Source of the DNA: Sediminibacterium sp. TEGAF015 | GTDB lineage: Bacteria > Bacteroidota > Bacteroidia > Chitinophagales > Chitinophagaceae | Assembly (NCBI RefSeq): GCF_025997995.1 | Contig: NZ_AP026683.1 | Location: 1,736,501 to 1,800,500 of the forward strand | Direction of reading: 5' to 3' | DNA: 64,000 nucleotides | Part shown: in pieces, positions 43,552-53,326 of the stretch | How positions within the stretch are numbered: the stretch's first letter is position 1 | How the letters are laid out: each line of letters begins with the position of its first letter | Translations under genes and position numbers: made by a program | The notes under the pieces: model-generated | The model's database searches: none | Seen by the model: only the letters and a program-made list of their open reading frames with translations | Told to the model about the DNA's origin: nothing

Positions 43552-44094
43552 TTAATTGGATTTGATAAATTCTTCAATTTTTTTAGCTGCATGGTGATAA
43601 CTGGCTTTCAGTGCACCTTCGCTCGTATCGAGGATTTTACTCATTTGTTCGTAGCTCATTTCATCAAAATAGCGAAGTCCGAATACCAGTTTTTGTTTTT
43701 CGGGAAGTTGCTGAATGGCTAGTTGTAATTTCCATTCCAACTGATTGGCATCAAAATTAGCATCCGCTTTTACCTGATTGGCATAGCTTTCGGAAATATC
43801 ATCAAAAGAATCAGCCTGTTTTCTGTTTTTCTGTGCCAAAAAACTAAGACTTTCATTTGTTGCAATCCTATAGAGCCAGGTGTAGAGCTGGCTGTCTTCC
43901 CGGAAATTATCCAGGGCATTCCATACTTTAATAAAGCTATTCTGTAGCACGTCATTAACATCATCATGATTAACCACCATTCTTCTGACATGCCAATACA
44001 ATTTTTCCTGATATTTTTTTACCAGATCTGTGAATGCCGAATCTTTTTCAGAAGGGGTTTTTAGTCGCTTCACCAATGCTGTATCTTGATTCAA
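43552..44094 (-). CDS. ECF-type RNA polymerase sigma factor (TTG start)
   Basis: 180 residues. Region 2 shows KKYQEKLYWHVRRMVVNHDDVNDVLQNSFIKVWNALDNFR and TWLYRIATNESLSFL; region 4 shows LPEKQKLVFGLRYFDEMSYEQMSKILDTSEGALKASYHHAAKKI. It directs RNA polymerase to a stress or envelope regulon. The start is TTG at 44094: no ATG occurs upstream before a stop, and the next ATG is inside region 2 (residue 39). It leads an operon with the anti-sigma and Spy-like genes and is divergent from ppc. Confidence 0.9.
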   Translation of the reverse strand: MNQDTALVKRLKTPSEKDSAFTDLVKKYQEKLYWHVRRMVVNHDDVNDVLQNSFIKVWNALDNFREDSQLYTWLYRIATNESLSFLAQKNRKQADSFDDISESYANQVKADANFDANQLEWKLQLAIQQLPEKQKLVFGLRYFDEMSYEQMSKILDTSEGALKASYHHAAKKIEEFIKSN

Positions 44095-44183
44095 ACTGTT
44101 ACAATTGTATTTTAAGTTAGATAAAAAATGACTGTGAAGGTTTAATGTCCTGAAAAATAATTTGTATATTCAGACGTATCAAT

Positions 44184-46763
44184 ATGAATACTAAAAAAGC
44201 AATTCAATCATTCAGACAGAATGTTACAGACAAATACACTATCTATAATAGCTTATTTGCAGCGCTCCCTTTTTCAGGAATAGCCAATGTAGGAGCATTA
44301 CTTCCCATTTTGTTACAAGCCTGTATAGACGGTTATCAAGAAGGGAAAAGCCCCATGAATATCATTGATCAGTTTTTTGAGCGACATACGATGGCTGATA
44401 ATGAGAAGGAGAAAATCAGCCGCCTTTTTAAATTCGTACAGTATATAGAAAGACAGGTAGTACTATTTGATGCCATTGAAGATGCCGCATTTGATTCAGT
44501 AAATCAGCTCAATGGAACCGGAAGTTTGAAGGCATTATATAACGAAGCTTATTTTAAGGGGAAATTACCTTTACTAAAAGAAAAACTAAGGAGCTTTAAA
44601 GTAAGAGTTGTTTTAACCGCTCACCCCACACAGTTTTATCCCGGTAATGTTTTGGGTATTATTCATGATTTAGGAGAAGCCATTGCAAAGAATGATTTTG
44701 AAACCATTAATCTTTATATACAGCAATTGGGTATCACTCCTTTCTTTAACAAGAAACAGCCCACTCCTTTTGATGAAGCCATTAATTTGATGTGGTACCT
44801 GGAAAATATTCTATATAAGTCTATTGGAAATATTTACAACTTCATTCACGAAGAAATCTTGAATGAAGAAAACAATAACCCATTTATAGAACTAGGCTTC
44901 TGGCCGGGAGGAGACAGAGACGGCAATCCATTTGTGAATGCAGCTACTACTTTAAAAGTGGCTGAATCATTAAGAAGTGCCATCATTGTATGTTATTATA
45001 GAGATATTCGTTTACTCAAGCGAAGACTAACATTTGCCGGGGTAGATCAGCTGATAACACAGCTGGAAGCTCAATTGTATGAGAATGTGTTTCGCCCGGA
45101 AGATAGCAGAAGAGTGCAACAAAAAGAATTATTAGAAAAACTGAATGCCATTAAAGCAATGGTCATTGCTGACCATCATGGTCTTTACCTGAACAGAATT
45201 AATAGCCTAATCAATAAAGTTACCATTTTTGGCACCTGGTTTGCATCACTCGATATAAGACAGGATAGCAGAATTCATACTGCTGTTATAGCAGATATTG
45301 ATGAAACACTCAAAAGGCAGGATAAAAAAGGCATACTTCCCGATGACTATGCTTCACTCAGTGAAACAGAGAAAATAAAAATATTATTATCAGTAGAAAG
45401 CGTCATTGAACCAACAGACACAACCAGCACCATTGCAAAAGATACGGTTGAAAGTATTTTTGCCATTCATTCCATCCAGCAATTAAATGGCGAACAAGGC
45501 TGTCATCGGTATATCATCAGCAATTGTCAGTCGGCGCTTAACATGATTGAGGTCTACACCCTTTTCAAATTATGTGGTTGGAATATTCAACAGCTATCTG
45601 TAGACATAGTACCTTTATTTGAGACCATTGAAGATTTAAAAAATGCTGAGGGTATCATGACCTGGCTGTATGAATTGCCGGTATATAAGAAGCATTTGAA
45701 AGCTAGAAATCATGCCCAGACCATCATGCTGGGATTCAGTGATGGCACTAAAGATGGAGGATATTTACAAGCCAACTGGAGTATCTATCAGGCAAAGGAA
45801 ATCCTTACAGGCATCTCCCGTAAATTTGGTATCAAAGTTAAATTCTTTGATGGCAGGGGCGGCCCCCCTTCCAGAGGAGGCGGCAAAACCAATAAGTTTT
45901 ATGCATCCATGGGCAATGCCATTGAAAACGAAGAAATACAACTGACTATTCAGGGACAGACCATCACATCTAATTTTGGTACATTAAAGTCTGCCCAATA
46001 CAATCTGGAACAACTATTAAGTGCAGGTATCAGCAATACGGTTTTTGCTGAAAACAGAAAAGACATTATAGCTGAAAACAAAGTTTTATTGGAAGAACTC
46101 GGTAAAATCAGTCATGAAGTTTACCAGTCATTTAAAAAACATCCTCAGTTCCTTCCCTATATGCAACAATTCAGTCCGCTGAATTATTACAGCAAATCCA
46201 ATATTGCGAGCCGGCCTGGCAAAAGAGGAAATGCCAATCAACTGGTTTTTGAAGACCTTCGGGCCATCCCCTTTGTAGGCAGCTGGAGTCAGTTAAAACA
46301 AAATGTTCCCGGATATTTCGGTGTTGGGACTGCACTACAAAAAATGAAAGATGCAGGACGGTGGGAAGAAGTGAAAACGCTTTTTAATGAAGTAGCGTTT
46401 TTCAGAACGCTGATTGACAATAGTATGATGAGTATGCTGAAATCGTTTTTCCCTTTGACTGCTTATATTCAGGAAGATGCAGCTTATGGACCTATCTGGA
46501 AACTGATTAAAGAAGAATACGATTTAACCCAGGCATTGGTGCTTGAACTATCCGGCAATCAATTACTGATGGAGGAAGATGCAACAGGCAGGGCTTCTAT
46601 TTTAATGAGAGACAAAATTGTACTTCCTTTGCTTACCATTCAGCAATATGCACTTCATCAGCTAAAAAAGGAAACTATTTCGGAAGAAGAAAAAACTAAC
46701 TACGAAAAACTAGTTACCCGCTCCATGTTTGGAATTATCAATGCAGCAAGAAATTCAGCCTGA
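44184..46763 (+). CDS. ppc: Phosphoenolpyruvate carboxylase
   Basis: 859 residues, converting PEP and bicarbonate to oxaloacetate (anaplerosis). The catalytic histidine lies in VLTAHPTQFYPGN. WPGGDRDGNPFV, LDIRQDSRIH and the glycine-rich FDGRGGPPSRGGG loop follow. The C-terminus ends GIINAARNSA, where the best-studied enzymes end in MRNTG; I believe related Bacteroidota enzymes share this ending but cannot check it here. The gene ends on the base before the stop of the convergent glycosylase gene. Confidence 0.92.
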   Translation: MNTKKAIQSFRQNVTDKYTIYNSLFAALPFSGIANVGALLPILLQACIDGYQEGKSPMNIIDQFFERHTMADNEKEKISRLFKFVQYIERQVVLFDAIEDAAFDSVNQLNGTGSLKALYNEAYFKGKLPLLKEKLRSFKVRVVLTAHPTQFYPGNVLGIIHDLGEAIAKNDFETINLYIQQLGITPFFNKKQPTPFDEAINLMWYLENILYKSIGNIYNFIHEEILNEENNNPFIELGFWPGGDRDGNPFVNAATTLKVAESLRSAIIVCYYRDIRLLKRRLTFAGVDQLITQLEAQLYENVFRPEDSRRVQQKELLEKLNAIKAMVIADHHGLYLNRINSLINKVTIFGTWFASLDIRQDSRIHTAVIADIDETLKRQDKKGILPDDYASLSETEKIKILLSVESVIEPTDTTSTIAKDTVESIFAIHSIQQLNGEQGCHRYIISNCQSALNMIEVYTLFKLCGWNIQQLSVDIVPLFETIEDLKNAEGIMTWLYELPVYKKHLKARNHAQTIMLGFSDGTKDGGYLQANWSIYQAKEILTGISRKFGIKVKFFDGRGGPPSRGGGKTNKFYASMGNAIENEEIQLTIQGQTITSNFGTLKSAQYNLEQLLSAGISNTVFAENRKDIIAENKVLLEELGKISHEVYQSFKKHPQFLPYMQQFSPLNYYSKSNIASRPGKRGNANQLVFEDLRAIPFVGSWSQLKQNVPGYFGVGTALQKMKDAGRWEEVKTLFNEVAFFRTLIDNSMMSMLKSFFPLTAYIQEDAAYGPIWKLIKEEYDLTQALVLELSGNQLLMEEDATGRASILMRDKIVLPLLTIQQYALHQLKKETISEEEKTNYEKLVTRSMFGIINAARNSA

Positions 46764-47357
46764 TTAACTGTCTTTCCATCGCCACAAATGCATACAGGCA
46801 TAGGTTTGATAAGGCGACCATTTTTGTGCTATGGCTTTCATTTTTATTTTCATGGCCTTTTTATCGGCAGGGTCTATCTTGTATATATTGCACATGGCTT
46901 GTTGTATACCTAAGTCATCCACTGCAAATACATCTTCTCTACCTAATGTAAACATCAATAACATTTCTACCGTCCATCTTCCCACACCTTTTATTTGTAC
47001 CAATAAATCAATAATGTCTTCATTGTCTTTTTTGGCAAGTGTTTTATCGGTGATTGAATGCTCAATACAAAACGATGCTACATTTTTGACATAATTCACT
47101 TTTGCATTACTCAAACCAATAGCACGCAATTTTTCATCCGGAGTGGAGAGAACTTGCGACAATTCAGGATCCTTGCCATTGTACAAATCCAGAAATCGCT
47201 GATAAATAACAGCAGCCACTTTCGTACTTAACTGCTGGCTCATTATACTTGCCATTAATCGGACAGGCACATTCTTCCTTTTCGTTATTTTCAGGGGCCC
47301 TGCCTGCAACAGCGGTTTCAGTTTTTTGTCTTTTTGTAAGTGATTCAGGTAATCCAT
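46764..47357 (-). CDS. AlkA-like DNA-3-methyladenine glycosylase (HhH-GPD)
   Basis: 197 residues. The core is helix-hairpin-helix QIKGVGRWTVEMLLMF followed by GREDVFAVDDLGIQ with catalytic aspartate D148. There is no iron-sulfur cluster and no N-terminal AlkA beta domain, so it is the short AlkA/MAG-type form. It excises alkylated purines in base excision repair. Start ATG 47357. Zero bases separate it from the convergent ppc end. Confidence 0.88.
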   Translation of the reverse strand: MDYLNHLQKDKKLKPLLQAGPLKITKRKNVPVRLMASIMSQQLSTKVAAVIYQRFLDLYNGKDPELSQVLSTPDEKLRAIGLSNAKVNYVKNVASFCIEHSITDKTLAKKDNEDIIDLLVQIKGVGRWTVEMLLMFTLGREDVFAVDDLGIQQAMCNIYKIDPADKKAMKIKMKAIAQKWSPYQTYACMHLWRWKDS

Positions 47358-47398
47358 TCGAGAAAGTTAGTTAATTTACTTTTTACAAAATCTGCAAA

Positions 47399-47830
47399 AT
47401 GACAAAGAAAGTTTTCTTGTTTACCTCGCTCCTTTTATTGGCAACTACTTTCTGCTTTTCACAAACCGGCCCTGAAAAACAAATTAGGAAAATCCTGACT
47501 GAACAAACTGAAGCTTGGAATCGCGGAGATATTGATGCATTTATGAAAGGATACTGGAAAAGTGACAGTCTTTTGTTTGTAGGAAAAAACGGGCCCACTT
47601 ATGGATTTACCAATACACTGAACAATTACAAAAAAAGCTACCCCAATAAGGATTATATGGGAACGCTGCAGTTTACGCTGTTAGAAGTAAAACCATTGGC
47701 TAAACAATTGTGGATGGTTTTAGGAAAATGGGAATTAATAAGAAAAGCAGGAAATGTAAGCGGGCACTATACTATCCTATTTAAAAAGATAAACGGTGAA
47801 TGGGTCATCGTTATGGACCATAGCAGTTAG
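47399..47830 (+). CDS. Secreted NTF2-like (DUF4440/SnoaL-type) protein
   Basis: 143 residues with a signal peptide (ends near CFSQ, residue 21). The mature part follows the cone-shaped NTF2-like fold pattern: the helix IRKILTEQTEAWNRGDIDAFMKGYW, strands, and a C-terminal pair GHYTILFKKINGEWVIVMDHSS. Such proteins bind small ligands or act as isomerases; no catalytic residues can be assigned. Its start faces the glycosylase start across 41 bp. Confidence 0.8.
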   Translation: MTKKVFLFTSLLLLATTFCFSQTGPEKQIRKILTEQTEAWNRGDIDAFMKGYWKSDSLLFVGKNGPTYGFTNTLNNYKKSYPNKDYMGTLQFTLLEVKPLAKQLWMVLGKWELIRKAGNVSGHYTILFKKINGEWVIVMDHSS

Positions 47831-47906
47831 AACATTCACATTGCTATGTAGTACTCATGAATTGGGCCTACAAATAAAAAGAACTTGCTGTGTAAAGAAA
47901 GATAAG

Positions 47907-48137
47907 CTACCGCTCAAAATGAATAGGTTTACTCCAAAGTTTAATCAGCCAGCGCATCAGGAAGAAAAAGCTGATCAAAAACCAGCAATAGAAAACAATA
48001 TTGCCTGTGGTAATTTTATCATGGAAAAAAGCATGGTCATACATGATTCCCGCGGTTGAATTAATGGCCAACCAGAATAAACCAACAGATAGTGTATTAA
48101 CGATTCTTAATAGGTATTCACGTACGCCTGGCTCCAA
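47907..48137 (-). CDS. Small two-helix membrane protein
   Basis: 76 residues with two hydrophobic segments (about 15-32 and 46-65). The N-terminal EYLLRIVNTLSVGLFWLAIN resembles small conserved membrane proteins that I have seen in other Bacteroidota, of unknown function. The start must be TTG 48137 or another non-ATG codon, because the first ATG is between the helices. It lies between the NTF2-like gene and the M23 peptidase gene, tail to tail with the former. A TTACTTTG box overlaps the start and leaves its exact position uncertain. Confidence 0.55.
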   Translation of the reverse strand: MEPGVREYLLRIVNTLSVGLFWLAINSTAGIMYDHAFFHDKITTGNIVFYCWFLISFFFLMRWLIKLWSKPIHFER

Positions 48138-48184
48138 AGTAATGGTTTTGTAATATTACAAGTAAACTAGGATTTTGTTGAAAG

Positions 48185-49156
48185 CTAGTCAAAGCTTTGA
48201 TTGCTGGCTGCCGCTAATTTCAGAATTCGGTCAAACTGTGCAGGGGTTAAATCATTATAGAAGTAATAAATAGGATCTAGCTGTATGCCATTTTTGTGTA
48301 CTTCATAATGCAAATGCGGACCAGTGCTCTTTCCGGTAGAACCCACATATCCAATCACTTCTCCTCTTTTTACACGCGCACCTACTCTTGCCTTAATTCG
48401 AACCATATGGGCATATAGGGTCTCGTAACCAAATCCATGGTTTATGACAACCCTGTTCCCGTATCCGCCAGTATTAAAACCAGCGTCTTTGATCACCCCG
48501 TCTGCTGTTGCATAAATAGGGGTACCAATAGGTGCTGTAAAGTCTAATCCAGGATGCAATCGACGGTCTTTGTATACGGGATCAATACGATAACCAAAGC
48601 CTGATGAAACCCTATTTAATTGCCGGTTACTTATGGGTTGTATGGAGGGGATAGCCGCAATCAACTTCTCTTTGTTTTTTACCATATTCTCTATGGCATT
48701 GAAAGATTTAAGCTGGTAAGCCATACGAAGACTCAGATTATTCAGCTGGGCAGCCATACTGGTTACCAACTCTGTTTCACCCATACTTTGCACTAATTGA
48801 ACTTCCTTCTTTTTCTCCATTTCCTTAACCCTTGCGCTATCGGGAATGGGATTAGATTCGAATATGGAACGGTACACATAATTGTCCCGGTTGGCAATTT
48901 CATCCATCTGAAGCTGTAATTGCTTAATTCTTTCCTCCATTACCTTATAATTCTGCCTTAAATCGTCGTTTTGCTGTCTTAGTAATTTCTCTTTGGGTGA
49001 ATCTATGTATCTAAAAGTGATAGCAAAAATGAGAATACCTGTAACTATCGAAGCGGCTATATAACCTAATACCTGAAGCAACCTAACCCTTAGTGGGGTG
49101 GTTAGCTTCTCAAAGCGCATATTATGCGTATTATAGTAGTATTTTACCTTTTTCAT
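48185..49156 (-). CDS. M23-family metallopeptidase (LytM/DipM-like)
   Basis: 323 residues. A cytoplasmic N-terminus of about 25 residues precedes one membrane helix (about 31-50), a coiled coil (about 60-100, KLLRQQNDDLRQNYKVMEERIKQLQLQM) and a C-terminal LytM domain. Zinc ligands are complete: HPGLDF (HxxxD) and HLHYEVH (HxH), with the YAHM motif between. It cuts peptidoglycan cross-bridges or activates amidases in the periplasm. Start ATG 49156. It is divergent from alaS, with overlapping promoter boxes in the 97-bp gap. Confidence 0.9.
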   Translation of the reverse strand: MKKVKYYYNTHNMRFEKLTTPLRVRLLQVLGYIAASIVTGILIFAITFRYIDSPKEKLLRQQNDDLRQNYKVMEERIKQLQLQMDEIANRDNYVYRSIFESNPIPDSARVKEMEKKKEVQLVQSMGETELVTSMAAQLNNLSLRMAYQLKSFNAIENMVKNKEKLIAAIPSIQPISNRQLNRVSSGFGYRIDPVYKDRRLHPGLDFTAPIGTPIYATADGVIKDAGFNTGGYGNRVVINHGFGYETLYAHMVRIKARVGARVKRGEVIGYVGSTGKSTGPHLHYEVHKNGIQLDPIYYFYNDLTPAQFDRILKLAAASNQSFD

Positions 49157-49182
49157 GATCGGTTTTCAGCCCCTTAAATCCG

Positions 49183-49190
49183 TACCTTTG
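49183..49190 (+). promoter_or_regulatory. Candidate -7 element of the alaS promoter
   Basis: TACCTTTG, a perfect TAnnTTTG box 63 nt before the alaS ATG. It lies within the region first transcribed from the opposing M23 promoter. Confidence 0.5.
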
Positions 49191-49206
49191 CCCTCTTAAT
49201 TAACAA

Positions 49207-49214
49207 CAAAGATA
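49207..49214 (-). promoter_or_regulatory. Candidate -7 element of the M23 peptidase promoter
   Basis: The minus strand reads TATCTTTG, a perfect TAnnTTTG box 50 nt before the M23 ATG. It faces the alaS box at 49183-49190 with 16 nt between. Confidence 0.45.
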
Positions 49215-49253
49215 GTTTCTACAGCCTTAATGGCATATAAAAAGTAATTCATC

Positions 49254-51872
49254 ATGACGAGTGCCGAAATTCGCCAGCAATTCCTGGATTTTTTTGCTTC
49301 CAAACAGCATCAGATTGTGCCTTCTGCCCCTATTGTAGTAAAGAACGACCCTACACTCTTATTTACCAACGCGGGTATGAACCAGTTTAAGGATTATTTT
49401 CTAGGGAACAGCAAACCCAGTAGTACCAGAATTGCCGATACGCAGAAATGTTTGCGAGTGAGTGGAAAGCACAATGACCTGGAAGAAGTGGGGGTAGATA
49501 CTTATCACCATACCATGTTCGAAATGTTGGGTAACTGGAGTTTCGGTGATTATTTTAAAGCAGAAGCCATTGCCTGGAGCTGGGAGTTGTTGACCGAAGT
49601 TTATAAATTACCTAAAGACCGTTTGTATGTTACTGTTTTTGAGGGAGATCCTGCAGAAGGAATTCCAGCGTCCACCATTGCATTGGCAGAGTGGCAAAAA
49701 CTGGTAGCCCCCGATCATATTGTCTATGGAAATAAAAAAGACAACTTCTGGGAAATGGGTGATACAGGTCCCTGTGGTCCTTGTTCTGAAATACATGTAG
49801 ACTGCAGATCAGAAGAAGAAATTGCCAAAATTCCTGGAAGAGATCTGGTAAACAAAGACCATCCTCAGGTAATTGAAATCTGGAACAATGTATTCATTCA
49901 ATACAACCGTTTAAAAGATGGCTCGCTTGTTGAGCTACCTGCCAAACACGTAGATACAGGTATGGGCTTTGAAAGACTGGTTAGAGTTATTCAGGGCAAG
50001 CAGAGCAATTATGATACAGATGTTTTCACCGGAACTTTCAGAGCTATTGAAAAAATAACAGGCAATACCTATGATCAGTCTAACTCCAAAGAAGCCATTG
50101 CTTTCAGAGTGATTGCAGATCATATCCGTGCGATTGGCTTTACCATTGCAGATGGTCAATTGCCTTCCAATACCGGTGCCGGCTATGTAATCAGAAGAAT
50201 TTTAAGAAGAGCAGTAAGATATTATTATTCTTACTTGAATTACAAACAACCTTTGTTGTTTCAATTGATTCCTGTTATTGCAGAGCAATTCAAAAATGTA
50301 TTCCCCGAATTGCATCAACAGTTAGACTTTGTTTGCAAAGTGGTAAAAGAAGAAGAAGATGCTTTCCTAAAAACCCTTGACAAAGGATTGAAAAGAATGG
50401 ATGACATAATCAAAAACAGCGGATCGGTGATTGACGGGAAAGCTGCATTTGAATTGTTTGACACTTTCGGTTTCCCCATAGATTTAACTAGACTCATTGC
50501 AACTGAGCATAATAAATCGATTGACGAGCAGGGCTTTGAAAAAGAAATGCAGGAGCAAAAAAACAGAAGCCGTGCAGCCACTACATTAGATACAGAAGAC
50601 TGGGTGGATATTTCTACGGAAAAAGGAAATGGCTTTGTTGGCTATAATGAATTGAGCACCACCAGCAAAATAACCAGGTATAGAAAAATAAGTTCTAAAG
50701 GAAAAACACAATTTCAATTGGTATTAAACACTACTCCTTTCTATGCAGAAAGTGGTGGTCAGGTAGGTGATACCGGTAAACTGATTTTTAGTAATGATAC
50801 CATCTCGGTAACAAACACAAAGAAGGAGAATGACTTGATTGTACACTTCGTAGACCAGTTGCCAATGAACCCAGCAGCTGAATTTACTGCCGAAGTTGAT
50901 GCTGCAAAAAGACTATTCACTTGTTATAACCACACTGCCACCCATTTACTGCATGCTGCTTTAAGACAGGTATTGGGCACGCATGTAGCACAGAAAGGTT
51001 CATTGGTAAATGAAGAGAATCTTAGATTCGACTTCTCTCATTTTGCCCGATTAACAGAAGAAGAAATCATTGCCGTTGAAAATATAGTGAACGGAAAAAT
51101 AAGAGAAAATATCCCTGTAGTAATAAAAGAAATGTCTAAAGATGAAGCTTTGCAACTTGGCGCAATGGCTTTGTTTGGAGAAAAATATGGTGATCGGGTT
51201 AGAGTGGTGATTGCAGATCCCTCTTATTCGGTAGAATTGTGTGGAGGTACACATGTTGCTTCAACAGGCATGATTGGCTTGATGAAGATAACAGCAGAAT
51301 CAGCTGTTGCTGCCGGTGTCAGAAGAATTGAAGCATTAACCGGCAAAGCTGCTTTTGATTATTTGTCTGTTCAAAACGAGACCCTAAAGCAAATTGGTAA
51401 TGTATTAAAATCACAGGATGCATTGAGGTCAATTGAAAAATTAATAGCAGAAAAACAGGAACTCGAGAAAAAACTGGAAAGCCTAGAAGCAAAGCAGTTG
51501 CAATTGATTAAGACTGAATTAATACAGAAAATTAAACCTTATCCATCTGGTAATGGTCAGTTTATTGGGGAAATACTTCCTGTGAGCAGTCCAGATCATT
51601 TAAAGAAAATCTGTTTCGAATTAAAAGCATCATTAGCTGAAGACTATGTGGTAGTATTATGCGCCAATATTAATGGCAAAGCCGCAGTTTGCATTTTATT
51701 AAGTGATGCGGTTGTTGCTCAGAAAGGTCTGGAAGCACCACAACTGATAAAACAATATGCAACCCCTTTAATTAAAGGCGGAGGTGGTGGTCAAAAAACC
51801 CTGGCAACTGCCGGTGGCCAGGATGCCTCGAATCTTTCAACGCTGATACAACAAATTTATTCGCTGCTATAA
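49254..51872 (+). CDS. alaS: Alanyl-tRNA synthetase
   Basis: 872 residues, class II synthetase. The aminoacylation domain opens with MTSAEIRQQFLDFFASKQHQIVPSAP and contains TNAGMNQFKD, GKHNDLEEVGVDTYHHTMFEMLGNWSFGDYFK and the class II motif 3 region GAGYVIRRILRRAVRY. The editing domain has HTATHLLHAAL (zinc HxxxH) and CGGTHV. The C-Ala part has a coiled coil (KQELEKKLESLEAKQLQ) and the KGGGGGQKTLATAGG loop. Complete and of normal length. The stop overlaps the gatB start by 1 nt (TAATG). Confidence 0.97.
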   Translation: MTSAEIRQQFLDFFASKQHQIVPSAPIVVKNDPTLLFTNAGMNQFKDYFLGNSKPSSTRIADTQKCLRVSGKHNDLEEVGVDTYHHTMFEMLGNWSFGDYFKAEAIAWSWELLTEVYKLPKDRLYVTVFEGDPAEGIPASTIALAEWQKLVAPDHIVYGNKKDNFWEMGDTGPCGPCSEIHVDCRSEEEIAKIPGRDLVNKDHPQVIEIWNNVFIQYNRLKDGSLVELPAKHVDTGMGFERLVRVIQGKQSNYDTDVFTGTFRAIEKITGNTYDQSNSKEAIAFRVIADHIRAIGFTIADGQLPSNTGAGYVIRRILRRAVRYYYSYLNYKQPLLFQLIPVIAEQFKNVFPELHQQLDFVCKVVKEEEDAFLKTLDKGLKRMDDIIKNSGSVIDGKAAFELFDTFGFPIDLTRLIATEHNKSIDEQGFEKEMQEQKNRSRAATTLDTEDWVDISTEKGNGFVGYNELSTTSKITRYRKISSKGKTQFQLVLNTTPFYAESGGQVGDTGKLIFSNDTISVTNTKKENDLIVHFVDQLPMNPAAEFTAEVDAAKRLFTCYNHTATHLLHAALRQVLGTHVAQKGSLVNEENLRFDFSHFARLTEEEIIAVENIVNGKIRENIPVVIKEMSKDEALQLGAMALFGEKYGDRVRVVIADPSYSVELCGGTHVASTGMIGLMKITAESAVAAGVRRIEALTGKAAFDYLSVQNETLKQIGNVLKSQDALRSIEKLIAEKQELEKKLESLEAKQLQLIKTELIQKIKPYPSGNGQFIGEILPVSSPDHLKKICFELKASLAEDYVVVLCANINGKAAVCILLSDAVVAQKGLEAPQLIKQYATPLIKGGGGGQKTLATAGGQDASNLSTLIQQIYSLL

Positions 51873-53317
51873 TGGGTTATCAAGAAAAATACCAGGCAGT
51901 TATCGGCCTTGAAATTCACGCACAATTGGCTACCAAAAGCAAATTGTTCAGCGGGGATAGTACGGACTTTGGCAACACACCCAATACACAGGTAAGTCCA
52001 ATATCACTGGCATTTCCGGGCAGCCTTCCCAAACTGAATAAGGAAGCTGTTGAAATGGCTGTTAAAATGGGCCTGGCATGCAATTGTACCATTGCAGAAG
52101 AAAGTTTCTTTGCAAGAAAAAATTATTTTTATCCGGATCTGCCCAAAGGATACCAGATATCACAACATACACATCCCATTTGCATTGGAGGTAAGGTTCG
52201 CATTAAAACCAATGAAGGGCAAAGAATGGTTCAGTTGAACCGAATACACCTGGAAGAAGATGCTGGAAAAAGTATTCACGATATACTCGATGCTAATTCC
52301 TGTATTGACTTAAACCGGGCTGGCACTCCATTGATTGAAATTGTTACAGAGCCGGATTTATTTTCAGCAGAAGAAGCCTGGCAATATGTTACCGAAATCA
52401 GAAAACTGGTGAGATGGATTGGCGTCTGTGATGGGAACATGGAAGAAGGGAGCTTAAGATGTGATGCCAATGTCTCGGTGAAATTGAAAAATGCCACACA
52501 ATTGGGCACCAAAGTTGAAGTAAAAAACCTCAACTCCATACGTAATATCAAAAAAGCGATAGAGTTCGAAATCAACAGGATTATTAATGAACTGGAAGCC
52601 GGCAATAAAATTCAACAGGAAACAAGAAGCTATGATGCAGACAGAGATATAACTTTCAGTTTGCGGGATAAGGAAGAAGCTAACGATTATCGATACTTTC
52701 CTGATCCGGATTTACCGCCAATCATTTTAAAGAAAGAAAAAATTGCAGCAATAAAAAATAGTCTTCCATTATTGCCCAATGAGTGGTTTTCCATTTTACA
52801 GGACAAATACCAATTGAACGAATACGACGCTTCCCAATTATGTGAAGAAAAATCTATGATTGAATTTTTTGAAGCAACCGCAACGTATTGTCAGCAATAC
52901 AAAATGATTGCGAATTGGATATTAGGACCGGTAAAACAATTGGTAAACGAACAACAGAAAAGTATTACCGGGTTGGGTTTGAGTGCAAAGAGCCTTGCAG
53001 GCACCATTCAATTAATTGATGCCGGAAAAGTAAATTTCTCTACTGCCGCAACTAAACTCTTACCAGCACTACTGAATAATGAACAAGACCCAACGGAACT
53101 GGCCACATCACTAAATATTCTACAAACGACTGATAACGCTGAATTAGAAGAATGGGTAAACAAAGCAATTGAGCTCATGCCAGACAAAGTACAAGCATAT
53201 CAAAAAGGGAAAAAAGGCCTGATTGGCTTATTTGTAGGAGAAGTTAAAAAAATGAGTAAGGGTAAAGCAGACCCGAAAATCGTTACAGAATTACTGGAAC
53301 AAAAATTAAACGCATAA
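51872..53317 (+). CDS. gatB: Aspartyl/glutamyl-tRNA(Asn/Gln) amidotransferase subunit B
   Basis: 481 residues. The N-terminal kinase-like domain begins YQAVIGLEIHAQLATKSKLFSGD, continues with the family block FFARKNYFYPDLPKGYQISQ and LEEDAGKS, then RAGTPLIEIVTEPD and RSYDADRDITFSLRDKEEANDYRYFPDPDLPP. The helical and YqeY-like C-terminal domains end with VGEVKKMSKGKADPKIVTELL. With GatA and GatC (not in the window) it converts Glu-tRNA(Gln) to Gln-tRNA(Gln). It is translationally coupled to alaS. Confidence 0.96.
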   Translation: MGYQEKYQAVIGLEIHAQLATKSKLFSGDSTDFGNTPNTQVSPISLAFPGSLPKLNKEAVEMAVKMGLACNCTIAEESFFARKNYFYPDLPKGYQISQHTHPICIGGKVRIKTNEGQRMVQLNRIHLEEDAGKSIHDILDANSCIDLNRAGTPLIEIVTEPDLFSAEEAWQYVTEIRKLVRWIGVCDGNMEEGSLRCDANVSVKLKNATQLGTKVEVKNLNSIRNIKKAIEFEINRIINELEAGNKIQQETRSYDADRDITFSLRDKEEANDYRYFPDPDLPPIILKKEKIAAIKNSLPLLPNEWFSILQDKYQLNEYDASQLCEEKSMIEFFEATATYCQQYKMIANWILGPVKQLVNEQQKSITGLGLSAKSLAGTIQLIDAGKVNFSTAATKLLPALLNNEQDPTELATSLNILQTTDNAELEEWVNKAIELMPDKVQAYQKGKKGLIGLFVGEVKKMSKGKADPKIVTELLEQKLNA

Positions 53318-53326
53318 AATTCCATT

